This document shows positions 10,862-22,559 of a stretch of 64,000 bases of DNA, one piece after another. Source of the stretch: Taudactylus pleione. Its lineage: Eukaryota > Chordata > Amphibia > Anura > Myobatrachidae. A model generated the notes under the pieces. That model saw only the letters and a program-made list of their open reading frames with translations. It ran no database searches and was not told where the DNA came from. Position 1 is the stretch's first letter. Each line of letters starts with the position of its first letter. The translations under genes and the position numbers were made by a program. The stretch lies in assembly GCA_031769625.1 (NCBI GenBank), contig JAUIMM010000601.1, positions 6,038,001-6,102,000 on the forward strand, read 5' to 3'.

Positions 10862-13168
10862 GGTAGGAGAACGTTGATCAATTGCTGCTGATGTAAGACT
10901 GCCAGTACGTTGTAGCTGGATAGGAGAACGGCAATCACTTGCTGCTGACGTAAGACTGCCAGTACGTTGTAGCTGGATAGGAGAATGGCAATCACTCGCT
11001 GCTGACGTAAGACTGCCAGTACGTTGTAGCTGGATAGGAGAATGGCAATCACTCGCTGCTGACGTAAGACTGCCAGTACGTTGTAGCTGGATAGGAGAAT
11101 GGCAATCACTCGCTGCTGACGTAAGACTGCCAGTACGTTGTAGCTGGATAGGAGAATGGCAATCACTCGCTGCTGACGTAAGACTGCCAGTACGTTGTAG
11201 CTGGATAGGAGAATGGCAATCACTCGCTGCTGACGTAAGACTGCCAGTACGTTGTAGCTGGATAGGAGAATGGCAATCACTCGCTGCTGACGTAAGACTG
11301 CTAGTACGTTGTAGCTGGATAGGAGAATGGCAATCACTCGCTGCTGACGTAAGACTGCCAGTACGTTGTAGCTGGATAGGAGAATGGCAATCACTCGCTG
11401 CTGACGTAAGACTGCCAGTACGTTGTAGCTGGATAGGAGAATGGCAATCACTCGCTGCTGACGTAAGACTGCCAGTACGTTGTAGCTGGATAGGAGAATG
11501 GCAATCACTCGCTGCTGACGTAAGACTGCCAGTACGTTGTAGCTGGATAGGAGAATGGCAATCACTCGCTGCTGACGTAAGACTGCCAGTACGTTGTAGC
11601 TGGATAGGAGAATGGCAATCACTCGCTGCTGACGTAAGACTGCCAGTACGTTGTAGCTGGATAGGACAATGGCAATCACTCGCTGCTGACATAAGACTGC
11701 CAGTACGTTGTAGCTGGATAGGAGAATGGCAATCACTCCCTGCTGACGTAAGACTGCCAGTACGTTGTAGCTGGATAGGAGAATGGCAATCACTCGCTGC
11801 TGACGTAAGACTGCCAGTACGTTGTAGCTGGATAGGAGAATGGCAATCACTCGCTGCTGACGTAAGACTGCCAGTACGTTGTAGCTGGATATTAGAATGG
11901 CAATCACTCGCTGCAGACGTAAGACTGCCAGTACGTTGTAGCTGGATAGGAGAATGGCAATCACTCGCTGCTGACGTAAGACTGCCAGTACGTTGTAGCT
12001 GGATAGGAGAATGGCAATCACTCCCTGCTGACGTAAGACTGCCAGTACGTTGTAGCTGGATAGGAGAATGGCAATCACTCGCTGCTGACGTAAGACTGCC
12101 AGTACGTTGTAGCTGGATAGGAGAATGGCAATCACTCGCTGCTGACATAAGACTGCCAGTACGTTGTAGCTGGATAGGAGAATGGCAATCACTCCCTGCT
12201 GACATAAGACTGCCAGTACGTTGTAGCTGGATAGGAGAATGGCAATCACTCGCTGCTGACGTAAGACTGCCAGTACGTTGTAGCTGGATAGGAGAATGGC
12301 AATCACTTGCTGCTGACGTAAGACTGCCAGTACGTTGTAGCTGGATAGGAGAATGGCAATCACTCGCTGCTGACGTAAGACTGCCAGTACGTTGTAGCTG
12401 GATAGGAGAATGCCAATCACTCGCTGCTGACGTAAGACTGCCAGTACGTTGTAGCTGGATAGGAGAATGGCAATCACTCGCTGCTGACGTAAGACTGCCA
12501 GTACGTTGTAGCTTGATAGGAGAATGCCAATCACTCGCTGCTGACGTAAGACTGCCAGTACGTTGTAGCTTGATAGGAGAATGGCAATCACTCCCTGCTG
12601 ACGTAAGACTGCCAGTACGTTGTAGCTTGATAGGAGAATGGCAATCACTCGCTGCTGACGTAAGACTGCCAGTACGTTGTAGCTGGATAGGAGAATGGCA
12701 ATCACTCGCTGCTGACATAAGACTGCCAGTACGTTGTAGCTGGATAGGAGAATGGCAATCACTCCCTGCTGACATAAGACTGCCAGTACGTTGTAGCTGG
12801 ATAGGAGAATGGCAATCACTCGCTGCTGACGTAAGACTGCCAGTACGTTGTAGCTGGATAGGAGAATGGCAATCACTTGCTGCTGACGTAAGACTGCCAG
12901 TACGTTGTAGCTGGATAGGAGAATGCCAATCACTCGCTGCTGACGTAAGACTGCCAGTACGTTGTAGCTGGATAGGAGAATGGCAATCACTCGCTGCTGA
13001 CGTAAGACTGCCAGTACGTTGTAGCTTGATAGGAGAATGCCAATCACTCGCTGCTGACGTAAGACTGCCAGTACGTTGTAGCTTGATAGGAGAATGGCAA
13101 TCACTCGCTGCTGACGTAAGACTGCCAGTACGTTGTAGCTTGATAGGAGAATGGCAATCACTCGCTGC
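10862..13168. repeat. 57-bp minisatellite, about 40 copies
   Basis: A 57-bp unit repeats with very few changes. It reads TAGGAGAATGGCAATCACTC, then GCTGCTGACGTAAGACTGCC, then AGTACGTTGTAGCTGGA. Because 57 is divisible by 3, several frames stay open, giving a 778-residue reading frame on the minus strand and others of 639 and 226 residues; these have no protein signature. Most units contain TGACGTAA, close to the CREB/ATF half-palindrome, and GTAAGA, similar to a splice donor. The array ends about 60 bp before exon 2 of COLGALT2. Confidence 0.97.
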
Positions 13169-13230
13169 AGGTGAAGCATCTTCAAATGTCTAACAATTAC
13201 TGAAACTGTACAACTTGTTTTCTAGGACAG

Positions 13231-13336
13231 CAACAGATCACAATATCGATAACACTACAGCTGTTTTACGAGAATGGTTAAAGAGTGTACAAAAATTATA
13301 CCATTACGTTGAATGGAGGCCTCTGGCTGAACCTCA
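13231..13336 (+). CDS. COLGALT2: COLGALT2 exon 2 (procollagen galactosyltransferase)
   Basis: The exon reads [10 protein letters not shown], then [17 protein letters not shown] and RPLAEP. This matches the N-terminal glycosyltransferase domain of collagen beta-galactosyltransferases, ER enzymes that add galactose to hydroxylysine. An acceptor AG lies at 13229-13230; an alternative AG at 13224-13225 would add five bases. The first choice fits the remembered human phase (two bases of a split Ala codon). The donor is CA|GTAAGT. The last codon is completed by the first base of exon 3 (CA+A, Gln). Residues such as REWL and YHYVEWRP favour COLGALT2 over COLGALT1 or CERCAM, from memory of the family. 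Exon 1, with the signal peptide, was not found. Confidence 0.93.
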
Positions 13337-13898
13337 GTAAGTATTATAGTCAGTTATTGTATCTTCTGTAAAAAGTCATAGCTTTCCTCATAGACCACAT
13401 TGTTGTTAACATGTTGTTTAAGTGCTAAAGTTTTATTTCTGTATTATTATGTGCTAAATGTATTCTTTAGAATTTCTGCAATGCCTTATTACTGCACTGC
13501 AAATGCTTCTGACTACAATCAGGGGTTCTTTACCATACCTCTTTACATGCTTATAGTACTGTTATTAAACATTGTATTATATGGAGGGTTCAGAGTTAAA
13601 GTGAACCAAGACCATAAGAGCCAATTTTCAGAAAACGAATCTCAAAGTTGAAGAACTGTAATTAATGAACCAATGACCTTTAATTGTTTTTATTGCTGGT
13701 GGAGTAAAATTAAACTATAAACTTGTTTCACTATGTGACAGAAAAATATAATGTTTCCACTGTACTATGGCAGTGTTAGTACGAAATGGGCAAAAATAAA
13801 CTTGGTTCCTGAGGCATCTTAAGAGAGGGGGGAGTCCATGTGCAGTCTCCATCTGGGGTCCCCTCCTCTCATTCCGGCAGTGCACTGAGCGCAGTAGA
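13337..13898. other. intron 2, unremarkable start
   Basis: Directly after the donor, intron DNA has no recognised element until the MITE at 13904. An open frame at 13400-13651 shows hydrophobic residues but no start context or homology I recognise. Confidence 0.5.
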
Positions 13899-13903
13899 CT
13901 CTG

Positions 13904-14499
13904 GGCCTGATTCAGAGCCGCTCGTAAGCGGACGCTCTTTCGCTCCGAGCGATGTTCGCCCAACTGCGCATGCGTACGGATTGTAATACGCATGCGCGAA
14001 CCAGTCAGTGCGGCCGAAAATCGTGTGCTCGCTAAATAGCGAATGCCTGCTATTTTGAGTGACAGGAGGAGGCGTTTGTGGGTGGTAACAGGGGAAGGTG
14101 CTTGAAAACGAGGAGTGGAGATCCGAACGCAGGCGTGCCTAAAGGTCAAAACGGGCGTTTTAAGGGTGTGTATAATTACTAAAGCAGCGTCATCGACCAC
14201 GTCACTTGGTTGTTTTATAGTCAGAACTGCTCGCATGATTGTGGTAGGAAAAACCAATCACAAGAATAGCGAGCAGTTCATACGCCGTCCGATGTACTCG
14301 ATTAATCTAATAAATAGTGGACATGACGTATGATGCGAGCGGCCAGGGGGCGTTTTTTTCAAAATTACGTTCGCTTGTTTTGTTCGCTCGTTCAGACATA
14401 GAGGCGTGAACAACCGCAAAGAGCGAACGGTTAATTTAAATAGCCAGCCCCTTTTTCTGGACGAGCGAGCGCAAATAGCGTCCGGCTCTGAATCAGGCC
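13904..14499. mobile_element. CNNNG-type MITE, about 600-bp subfamily (TSD CTCTG)
   Basis: The left end is GGCCTGATTCAGAGCCGCTC; the right end GGCTCTGAATCAGGCC is its inverse. CTCTG flanks both sides (13899-13903 and 14500-14504). The body matches copies at 17140, 29613 (inverted) and 43066 over the whole length. Open frames inside the copies resemble each other only because the copies share ancestry; no transposase is encoded. Confidence 0.9.
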
Positions 14500-14706
14500 C
14501 TCTGAGCACTAGGAGCACTAGTAGACTCTACCATTATAGATACGCCACTGCTTGCTTCACTTTAACTCTGAACACTCCATATGCTAGTGGGCAAGGGCCC
14601 TGAGAGTTAGGAAAGTGTGGGATAAATCTTGTTTTACCAGTAAGCATACATGGCAATTTGTATTCAGAAATCACTAACAGATATATTCACAAACTAAGGA
14701 ATAGAG

Positions 14707-14898
14707 GCCCTGATTCAGAGCCGGACGCTCTTTCAGAGCGCTCGCTCTGAATTAGGGCCGTCCCTTCTCCTTTTTGGAGCGGCCTCCTGACCGCTCGCAT
14801 AGCTGTGGGTGACCACCCACAGCTATAGCGAGCGGCCAAAATGATGGTCGCGATGGTCAAGACCCGCTCAGCGCTCGCGAGCGGGTCTGAATCAGGCC
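14707..14898. mobile_element. short deleted copy of the CNNNG-type MITE clan
   Basis: Termini are GCCCTGATTCAGAGCCGG and GGTCTGAATCAGGCC. The interior has the hairpin AGCTGTGGGT-GACC-ACCCACAGCT also present in the 45138, 53004 and 55529 copies. At 192 bp it is an internal deletion product. The flanks (TAGAG, CAAAC) do not match. Confidence 0.8.
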
Positions 14899-15940
14899 CA
14901 AACTTCTTTTAGGCTCTAAGGACAAGCATAGTAACATTTAGTGATAATAAATACAAGCCTTCAAGATCTCCAACCATAAATAAAACAAAAAACAAAAAAA
15001 CTTTAATTTAACCGCCAGCTTTTTAATAAATTTTTCCCTTGGCTTGTTTCTTCAAAATGTTATTAATTAACAATTGTTTAGGTTTTCCACATTGCAAAAC
15101 ATCATGTAGAGAGCAGAAAAGCTTGGAAATGCACCTCTGAGCTATTATTTACTGTGACATCCTGCCCTCCTTCTCCCTCCTCTGCCTTCATATGACATGC
15201 AGACAGTATGTAGAGCCTGTAGATAACACTCATTTGTACTCGCACCTCCGGAGTGTCCGGTGGGCACATTATCCCCTTCATTTAGTCTTATCTGCCACAT
15301 GACATGCTGAGATCTCTGACCCTTTGAATGGTAGATAATGGTCTGTAGGAGTATAGCTAAGAACAATGGCTATAAGATGCATGCTTAAAAGGTACTTAAC
15401 GTGCTATTTAGAAAATGATAAAACTATGGGGGATTGTTGCATTAACTTCATATGTTTAAATCGACTTGTTTAGTCTAACAGATTTGCTTACTTTTTGACA
15501 CTATTCAAAGTTATTTGAGACAAAAGGCAGATGTACTGAAGGTCTGTTATTCAATCTGTATTGAATCAATTAAAATGGCTAGGAGAAAAAAATAGATATT
15601 GAAGCGCTCTCTGTAATTAAAGTAACATATTTAACCACATAAATGTAAACATAAAACCAGACCTAATCTAAGATATGAAATAAATAAAATAAAATATACT
15701 CAAGCCTAATTGACCCAAATCTACCTAGAATGTACTGTTAAAGGTAACCAGCTTGGACAATATTCAATCACTTATAATACGTGGCTAGCACAATATGTGT
15801 GAAAAGCGTATGAAAGACATATGTACATCACTATGAAACAAATTAACTTAATCTATGTTATTTGGATACAATGTATAAAAATGTAAAAATCTACAGCCTG
15901 TTGGCATCACTGTTTCCTCAGGCAATGTTATCAACGTGTC
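14899..15940. other. intron 2, no gene seen
   Basis: AT-rich intron DNA. I recognise no element or reading frame of interest. Confidence 0.45.
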
Positions 15941-15949
15941 AACGATGCA

Positions 15950-16202
15950 TATTATTATTATTACATTTTATTTATAGGGCGCCACAAGAGGCCCGCAGCG
16001 CCGTACATACAGTAAAGGGTACACAGAACATTACATTACAATACAGTGACCAACTTATAAACAGAACACAAGTAACAATTAGCAACACAATTCTCCATAC
16101 ACAATACAGCTGGGTAGGTGAAGGCTGTCATAGAAGTGCTAGAGAAGAAGGCTGTGAGACAGTGGGGAGGAGGACCCTGCTCCTAGGAGCTTACAATCTA
16201 GG
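15950..16202. repeat. dispersed repeat, GGGCGCCACAAGAGG to GCTTACAATCTAGGG
   Basis: TATTATTATTACATTTTATT leads into a GGGCGCCAC motif and ends with CCTGCTCCTAGGAGCTTACA. This is a familiar phrase of vertebrate non-LTR element tails with a 3' TTA microsatellite on the other strand. Family not determined; assigned from memory of similar repeats. Confidence 0.5.
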
Positions 16203-16502
16203 GATATTAATGCATTTGCATTAAAATAGAAAATGGCAGTCTCTAAACTGTGACACAACACAATAATTAGAATAATATTCCAATATTGGATCCTTTAAAT
16301 CGATTGGTGAAGCTAAAATGCTGTATTTAATAATGCACTTTAAGTAGGAGAAAAAATAAGTTAGATATACTTTCAGTTTTGAGGCCATAGTTGGCTAGGG
16401 TGAAATATATGATATATTTATATTCCACTTCAATTCGGACAATGTGGACAATGCGCCAAGACTCCTGTGTTTGAACTCAAACCATGGATATCCAACTACT
16501 TA

Positions 16503-16807
16503 TGCTGGCCACACACATGGCGATTTTTTACCCGATCTGGCCGATTCTGACACATTGGAATGACAGATCGTGTAAAAAATGGCCAAATCGTGAGAAAATC
16601 GTGATTCCTGGCTGGTCGCACATCGCATCTTCAGATCTGCCAATCTGGGATACAAATGCACTGGAGAAATGTCTGGCTGCACGATAGATCATTTAAAGAT
16701 TGTACACTGCAAACACCAAATCGTGTGCAGAGCTGCCGAGGACAGTTTTCAAGGGAAATTGTGCACGATGTCGGATCGTGAACATATCGCTATGTCTGTG
16801 GCCAGCT
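16503..16807. mobile_element. fold-back MITE, TTA duplication
   Basis: TGCTGGCCACACACATGGCG at the left pairs with ATGTCTGTGGCCAGC near the right end. TTA lies on both sides (16500-16502 and 16808-16810). Several ATCGTG-type inverted motifs lie inside. PIF/Harbinger-like by the duplication; no transposase. Confidence 0.7.
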
Positions 16808-17139
16808 TTAGTCTAACAACAATGTGGTGCACTCACGTGTTGCCGGATCTTCCAGGTATTTGCAAATGGAGTTGAGTATTCCAGTCGTCCGCAGCGACGG
16901 CGTTACTCAATGATATAAGCAGGGGTGACTGACGACTGCAGTGTGATCACACTGACGTCTGACTGCCGCCACAACAACTTGTTTCTCCGCCTCCAAAGTA
17001 ATCAGCGGCTTCCTCAGGATAAAGGCAGTGTTCATCCCCTGTGCTGCACGCTTTTAAGTAGTGACTTACTCTTAGCCCAGTCAGCTGTGCCTTATCAGTG
17101 ATTTCATTACCACCGTTCAGTATAGGTCTGTATACTTTG

Positions 17140-17736
17140 GGCCTGATTCAGAGCCACTCGTAAGTGGCAGCTCGTTCGCTCCGAGCGATGTTTGCCCAAC
17201 TGCGCATGCGTACGGATCATTATACAAATGCGCGAACCAGTCAGTGCGGCCGAAATTCATGTGCTCGCAAAATAGCGAATGCCTGCTAATTTGAGTGACA
17301 GGATGAGGCGTATGTGGGTGGTAACAGGGGAAGGTGCTTGAAAACGGGGAGTGGAGATCCGATCGCAGGCGTGCTTAAAGGTCAAAACGGGCGTTTTATG
17401 GGTGTGCATATTTAAAACAGCAGCGTCATTGACCACATCACTGGGTTATTTTAGAGCCAGAACTGCTCGCAAAATTGTGGTAGCAAAAACCAACCACAAG
17501 AATAGCGAGCAGCTCATACCCTGTTCGATGTACTCGATTAATCTAATAAATAGCGGACATGACGTAGGATGCAAGCGGCCAGGGGGCGTAGTTTCCCAAA
17601 AAACGAACGCAAGTTTTGTTCGCTCGTTCAGACCTAGAGGCGTGAACAGACCGCAAACAGCGAACGGTTCATTTGAATAGCCACCCCTATTTTCTGGACG
17701 AGCGAGCGCAAATAGCGACCGGCTCTGAATCAGACC
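17140..17736. mobile_element. CNNNG-type MITE, about 600-bp subfamily (TSD CTTTG)
   Basis: GGCCTGATTCAGAGCCACTC at the left, GGCTCTGAATCAGACC at the right. CTTTG occurs on both sides (17135-17139, 17737-17741). Its length, 597 bp, matches the copies at 13904 and 29613 almost exactly. Confidence 0.9.
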
Positions 17737-17741
17737 CTTTG

Positions 17742-18866
17742 TTCCATGTAATATATTTACATAGGTTGCCAAGGTGATTAATTCCTGCTGTTACCACCAG
17801 TTAATTTTCTTGTTTGTGTCAACCCTGTATTAGATGGCAATTCACCATCTAGAGAGCCAATTTCTCTATTCATTCTTAATCTTTATATTAAATGTTGCCT
17901 GCTGTATAATCATTCAAAATTACATGTTAGTAAAAATACCATACATATATTATATAATTCTATCCAACATAATAAATATATATACATAAATAAATATATA
18001 CTTATATATAAAAACATATATGGCTTGGAGTCAGCTAGCTATAGAATAGTCAGACATGTCAACATAGGCTTGCGCAGAAGCTGGCACAGGTGGTGCCGCT
18101 TCCGCACTTCCTTTTCCGCCGCATGATGGACTACCCAGGCCTCCCCTCCCACCGGGACATAGATTACACACCTGGACGGCCAGGTGAGTAATGTATGTTC
18201 CGGAGGGAGAGGGGATGGGGTAGACCATGACCCGGAGGAGGGGGACGTGCCGTAGCAGCACTCCCTTTGTCGTCTTCTGCGCACGTCTATGCATCTTAAC
18301 GTCACGCTGCAAGTCTTTTCCAAATGATCTGGCATTTGTTTCCATGTGTCTGGAGTACACACCAGCATTCATTTCCTTTTTATCACATCAACAAAGATTT
18401 CATAGTCTTTAGTAATTAATACATTTGTTAACACTATGCTGAATAGTGAAAGCTCTGGCTGCAATTATATTCCTGGACTTCAATAATGAACTCGATCAAT
18501 CTGGAAAAACATGAATTAACCACTTACTGTAATTAAAGTATTCTGAATATCAACTAAGGTGCTGTAAAGACATGGAAATACAAAAAATGCAGGATCATTT
18601 GGAATTCACCTGACATTTCGGGAAGTTTGTCCAAATGCCAGACTAGTTTGACTAGTAATGCTACAGATCAAGCTTTTCACATTCCTTATGGAAACAACAT
18701 AGAAATGAATTGACCCTTTCATTACAGTGCTTGTACAGACATAAAGGTTTCTTGTTTTTTTTGTTTTTTTTCAATCTTACAGGTTTGATGATATCTTGAG
18801 TATCTGAAAGCAGTAAAAACAGCATTGTTGATTTCTAAGATCTATTTAGTAAATTGATCTTTCTTA
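17742..18866. other. intron 2, mostly unique; TA-rich patch
   Basis: AT-rich, with a TATATAA-rich patch at 17940-18025 and a GC-richer patch at 18070-18310 that has two overlapping minus-strand open frames of about 110 residues but no family signature. Confidence 0.45.
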
Positions 18867-19257
18867 AGAGGCCTATCCATTAGCAGATCTTTTTTCTAAC
18901 GATGAAAGACAAAAGATTATCCCTTGAAAATTCCTGGGGCTGCGGTGACAGATATCTGTCATGTACATGACAGATTTTTGCAAACGACGAATGATATTGC
19001 ATGACATCATTCAGGGAGTGTATTTTTTTTATGTTCTATGAATTTTCATTAAAAATATCGTTCGTCGTTTACCGCTTATAAACTGCCAGATATTTCTAAT
19101 ATCTGGTAGCGATAAGTGATAATTGACCAACATGTTGGAGAGACAAAAGACACAATTTATCGGCCGCATCTGTCATCGTTCAGTGCGTATCCATTAGCAG
19201 ATAAATTGAATGACTGAACGATATATCGTTCAATTTATCTGCTAATGGATAGTCCCT
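18867..19257. mobile_element. fold-back MITE, TTA duplication
   Basis: CTATCCATTAGCAGAT near the left pairs with ATCTGCTAATGGATAG near the right. TTA flanks both ends (18864-18866, 19258-19260). The right third is almost a perfect hairpin on its own (GCGTATCCATTAGCAG against CTGCTAATGGATAG). Confidence 0.75.
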
Positions 19258-19653
19258 TTAGACTCACCTGTTCTGTATTTGTCACTGACAAATTGCTGCT
19301 TTCAGTTATTCTAGGTTATGTCCGTGATCTTTTTGGAGGTTTTGAAAACTGGTGACTTATGCTGTAGGTCAGCTTTGCATGTAATAGATTCAGTGATAAG
19401 GTAACTGCAAAAAAAAAAAAAAATTATTGTTATTTCTACAAATCGATCTGTAATCTATGATTCCCAGTATATGTTTGGCGCTCAGGGAGTACCAATGATG
19501 AACATACTGTAAATAATAAGCAGCAATTTTATAAAGCAACCATGTGTCTTTAATATATATTTTATTTGTTTATGACACCTTAAAAGAGGAAAAATAACAT
19601 CCATCCCCTGAGAAACATTTTTGCCATTTTAGTTCATAGAAGCAGCATCAGAC

Positions 19654-20101
19654 ATGGGTGGGATGCATAAAAGCATATTTTGCGGTCAAACCTCTGAAAA
19701 TGACTTTTTGGGAGATTTGGCCGCATACCGCATATGCACCAAGCTCCAGAATGCGATACATTCCGGAACTTGGATGCGGTGGGCAACGCCATCTTTAGAT
19801 GGTGTTACCCAATAGAAGCCTATGGGCTTCTAGTAGCATTTCCCTATGAGACGGATCCAATTGGTTCCGTCCCAGGACCCGGGAGTTCTTTTGCGCATGG
19901 GTAAAGTGCATCGCACAAAGCATGCACAGACGTACTCCTGGGTCCTAAACCCGAAAATCCTTCTGTCACAAAGGGCAGCTCTTACCGGGAAACTGTCCTT
20001 TGTTATTCTCTTCAAGCATACAGCGTTAGTAAATGCCGTTATGCTTGCGATGAGTGGCGGGATACATCATAATCAAAATGTGATGTGTCATGCATCCCAC
20101 C
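19654..20101. mobile_element. MITE with GGGTGGGATGCAT termini
   Basis: GGGTGGGATGCATAAAAG at the left pairs with ATGCATCCCACCC at the right. The interior contains TAGAAGCCTATGGGCTTCTA, a perfect small palindrome. Flanking duplication not clear. Confidence 0.65.
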
Positions 20102-20445
20102 CCTAGAGGTATTAATGTGACTTTCCTTTATGTAACTCCCCAATCATTGTGTCATCCTCTAGTGACCTGTGAACCTCAGTCATCTAGGAATAGGAAAAGT
20201 GGCCCAAAGACATACCTCATTACTGTATTGCTTAATGCATGCTGTGCTTGTTCTGCATACAATATAACAATTACTACTTTGAATTTATGCTGTTGCTGGC
20301 ATATAGACAGATATTGATGTAGTGTACTATAAATGCAGCATAACCTCATTAACAAGTTTTGTTCTTTTTATTAGGACAAATAATTCTTCATAGAAAAATT
20401 CTAAAATGACAGAAACATAAATCATTACTGTACCTCTCTTTTCAG

Positions 20446-20563
20446 ATCCTATTCTGATGAAATTGGGCCCAAACACTGGCCTACATCCAGATTTGCCCAT
20501 GTGATGAAGCTCCGTCAGGCTGCATTGCGCACTGCTAGGGAAAAGTGGTCGGATTATATCTTT
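20446..20563 (+). CDS. COLGALT2: COLGALT2 exon 3
   Basis: The acceptor is CTCTCTTTTCAG. The exon supplies the base that completes the Gln codon split after exon 2, then reads [19 protein letters not shown] and [20 protein letters not shown]. This is the segment leading into the metal-binding motif of the N-terminal transferase domain, and it is nearly identical to human COLGALT2 as I remember it. It is 118 bp and ends in phase 0 at TTT|GTAAGT. High conservation in a repeat-rich setting indicates a live gene rather than a processed copy. Confidence 0.96.
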
Positions 20564-20959
20564 GTAAGTGGAATACTAACCATTTATCCTGCTGAGCATA
20601 GACATTTTTCAAATGCATAAATGTTTTTTTTAGATTCATTTCTCATTCTAAGCCAATTATACTTCAGCAGAAATTGTTTCTGGTCACAATGTTCCTACAC
20701 TAATGTGACATTTACTCACAGTAGTATCAATCTTAGGCAGCAATATTCATTCCTACAGCAATATTCATTGTGCATTACCTTTTTATTCATTTAAGCTTCA
20801 TTTTTGTAAAACAAACAAAAACAATATTTTAAGCCAGTCTTTATTAATTTGTGTATCATATTAATTAGTATAATATATTGTACATACTAGAGATAATTAG
20901 CACTTTACTTTTGTGTAATGTTCTATAGTTGATGTTCCTTTATTCCTTTTTTTATCAAG

Positions 20960-21094
20960 TATATAGATGCAGACAACTTTCTGACTAATCCTCAAACATT
21001 AAATCTCCTGATTGAAGAAAACAAAACAATCGTGTCCCCAATGTTGGAATCGCGGACGCTATACTCAAATTTCTGGTGTGGCATGACACCTCAG
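20960..21094 (+). CDS. COLGALT2: COLGALT2 exon 4 with DAD metal-site motif
   Basis: Follows a T-rich tract ending ATCAAG. The exon encodes [20 protein letters not shown] and then [21 protein letters not shown] is the DxD motif that binds the metal and UDP-galactose in this enzyme family. Exactly 45 codons, both edges in phase 0. The donor is CAG|GCAAGT, so the intron starts with GC rather than GT; reading through gives no sensible continuation, while splicing to 23478 restores [12 protein letters not shown]. Confidence 0.96.
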
Positions 21095-22090
21095 GCAAGT
21101 ATTCAAGAAACATGAAACTTTAAACAGTCATCTTAAAGGAATACTGCACCCACCCTGGTGGTAGAATAATCCACTCTGGACAAGACCATTCACTTATCTA
21201 TAGCAAGTTTCAACATGCCTGTGTCTACCTCAGTCTCTGACTTCAGCCTGTTCAACTGACAACATAGTGCCGGTGGCTGGAAAAAGCAACCATATTATTA
21301 TTGTCATTTACAGACAGACAAAATTGTACTGTGCATTAGGGAAGTTACACATATAAATACTAAATTACACTTGCAAACTGGCAAGTAACAAGTGTTAGCA
21401 AGTGACTGCTCATGAGTGGTAGCAATCATTAAGTAACCACAAAGGTGTGCCTTTTTATGTGATGGACCACATAAATTATTTGCTTTTATTGCCTTAATAT
21501 TGTGTATTTTTCATTATTTTATTTTTTTTGTACTTTGCGTCACTTTAATAGGCTGAAGTACCCGATTAGGCTGTATGAGATACCCATGAGGTTTGCATGT
21601 TCAGTTTTCTCATATCCTCCACAGTCAATTGCCCTCCAGTCACTATGGGAGTTATAGGCTCCAAGTTTAAGGAACCGGTGTGTCTTCGGCGACTTTGCCG
21701 CTAAATGTAGAAAAATTAGTGGTGAAGTCGCCAAAAACGCACTTTGGTTACACTAATGATTGACTGTCCTCTAAACCAACCTGCGGTAAGAGATCTGTCC
21801 CCTAAGAATGATTCTTGTTATAAAATTCATCTTCCTAATGGAAATTGCTGTTGGTGCACAGTAACTGTTCTTACTTTGTGCACCAACTGTCAATTACCTT
21901 TCCTGCTTAGCCTTCATTCCATAAGAAAGGAATTTATGGACCCATGAACACAAAGTCATCCAGATAGTGAATAACCAAATAAAACTCCATCTTATTCCCT
22001 TAGTACCAATTACACAAAGGAGATACAGTTTTCACTATCAGGAAACATCTGCAAACTATTAAGCCTATGTAGTCTGAAAAATCTGAAGAG
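21095..22090. other. intron 4, no element recognised
   Basis: Starts with the GC donor. No gene or clear repeat; open frames at 21540-21950 have no signature. Confidence 0.5.
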
Positions 22091-22107
22091 CTTCACTATG
22101 CAATAGT

Positions 22108-22215
22108 GTAAACCAGGCCTGACCAACCTTTGGCTCTCAAGCTGTTGTGAAACTACAAGTCCTAGCATACCCTCCCTCCAGTCAGCTAGTGAAGCATGCT
22201 GATTGGAGCCTAGCC
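22108..22215. mobile_element. one-ended hAT-type MITE fragment
   Basis: CCAGGCCTGACCAACCTTTG, then CTCTCAAGCTGTTGTGAAAC and TACAAGTCCTAGCAT. This order is typical of one end of a common vertebrate hAT MITE. The matching right end is not visible. Confidence 0.5.
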
Positions 22216-22559
22216 TCATTTCTGGCCTAAATAAATTACGAGAATAAAGTGACATCTGCACTTTAATAAATGTGGCAATTTTGTGTGCGTGAAGCTTTTT
22301 TAATTTGTGCAAAGTGTATCTACATTGTGCTATATCTTTGATATTTTGAGGTTCATAAATTACCTCTTCTGAGCTCCTGTTTGTATGATTCCCAGATTGC
22401 CCCTTTATACTGTATCTATATGACCCCTGCCAATCTGCTGTTCTTCTATTCATCTTCAGTTATTTATTTTACCAAATTTGTAATATTTTCTATGAGTAGA
22501 ATGTCGAGAAGATTTTTATTTTCCTATATAAATTAATAATAGATTAATTTTGCATAGAT

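Noticed and set aside
10862..13168. CRISPR-like array
   Set aside because: Units are contiguous without unique spacers, and the context is a vertebrate gene.
10849..13185. A 778-residue open reading frame on the minus strand, with 639- and 226-residue frames overlapping it
   Set aside because: The 57-bp period is a multiple of three, so any stop-free frame stays open. Several frames are open at once, and the repeats have no protein features beyond periodicity.
13226..13230. Alternative acceptor for exon 2 at 13224-13225
   Set aside because: It would keep the frame only with a different exon 1 phase. The later AG fits the remembered Ala-Ala-Thr-Asp-His-Asn sequence better, but the earlier one is not excluded.
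13715..14603. Open frames shared between 13715-14603, 17351-17772, 29580-30275 and 43036-43317
   Set aside because: They lie in copies of one MITE; similarity reflects shared ancestry. Frames occur on both strands and no transposase motif is present.
18031..18372. Two overlapping minus-strand frames of about 110 residues
   Set aside because: No domain signature, and they overlap in different frames over the same GC-richer patch.
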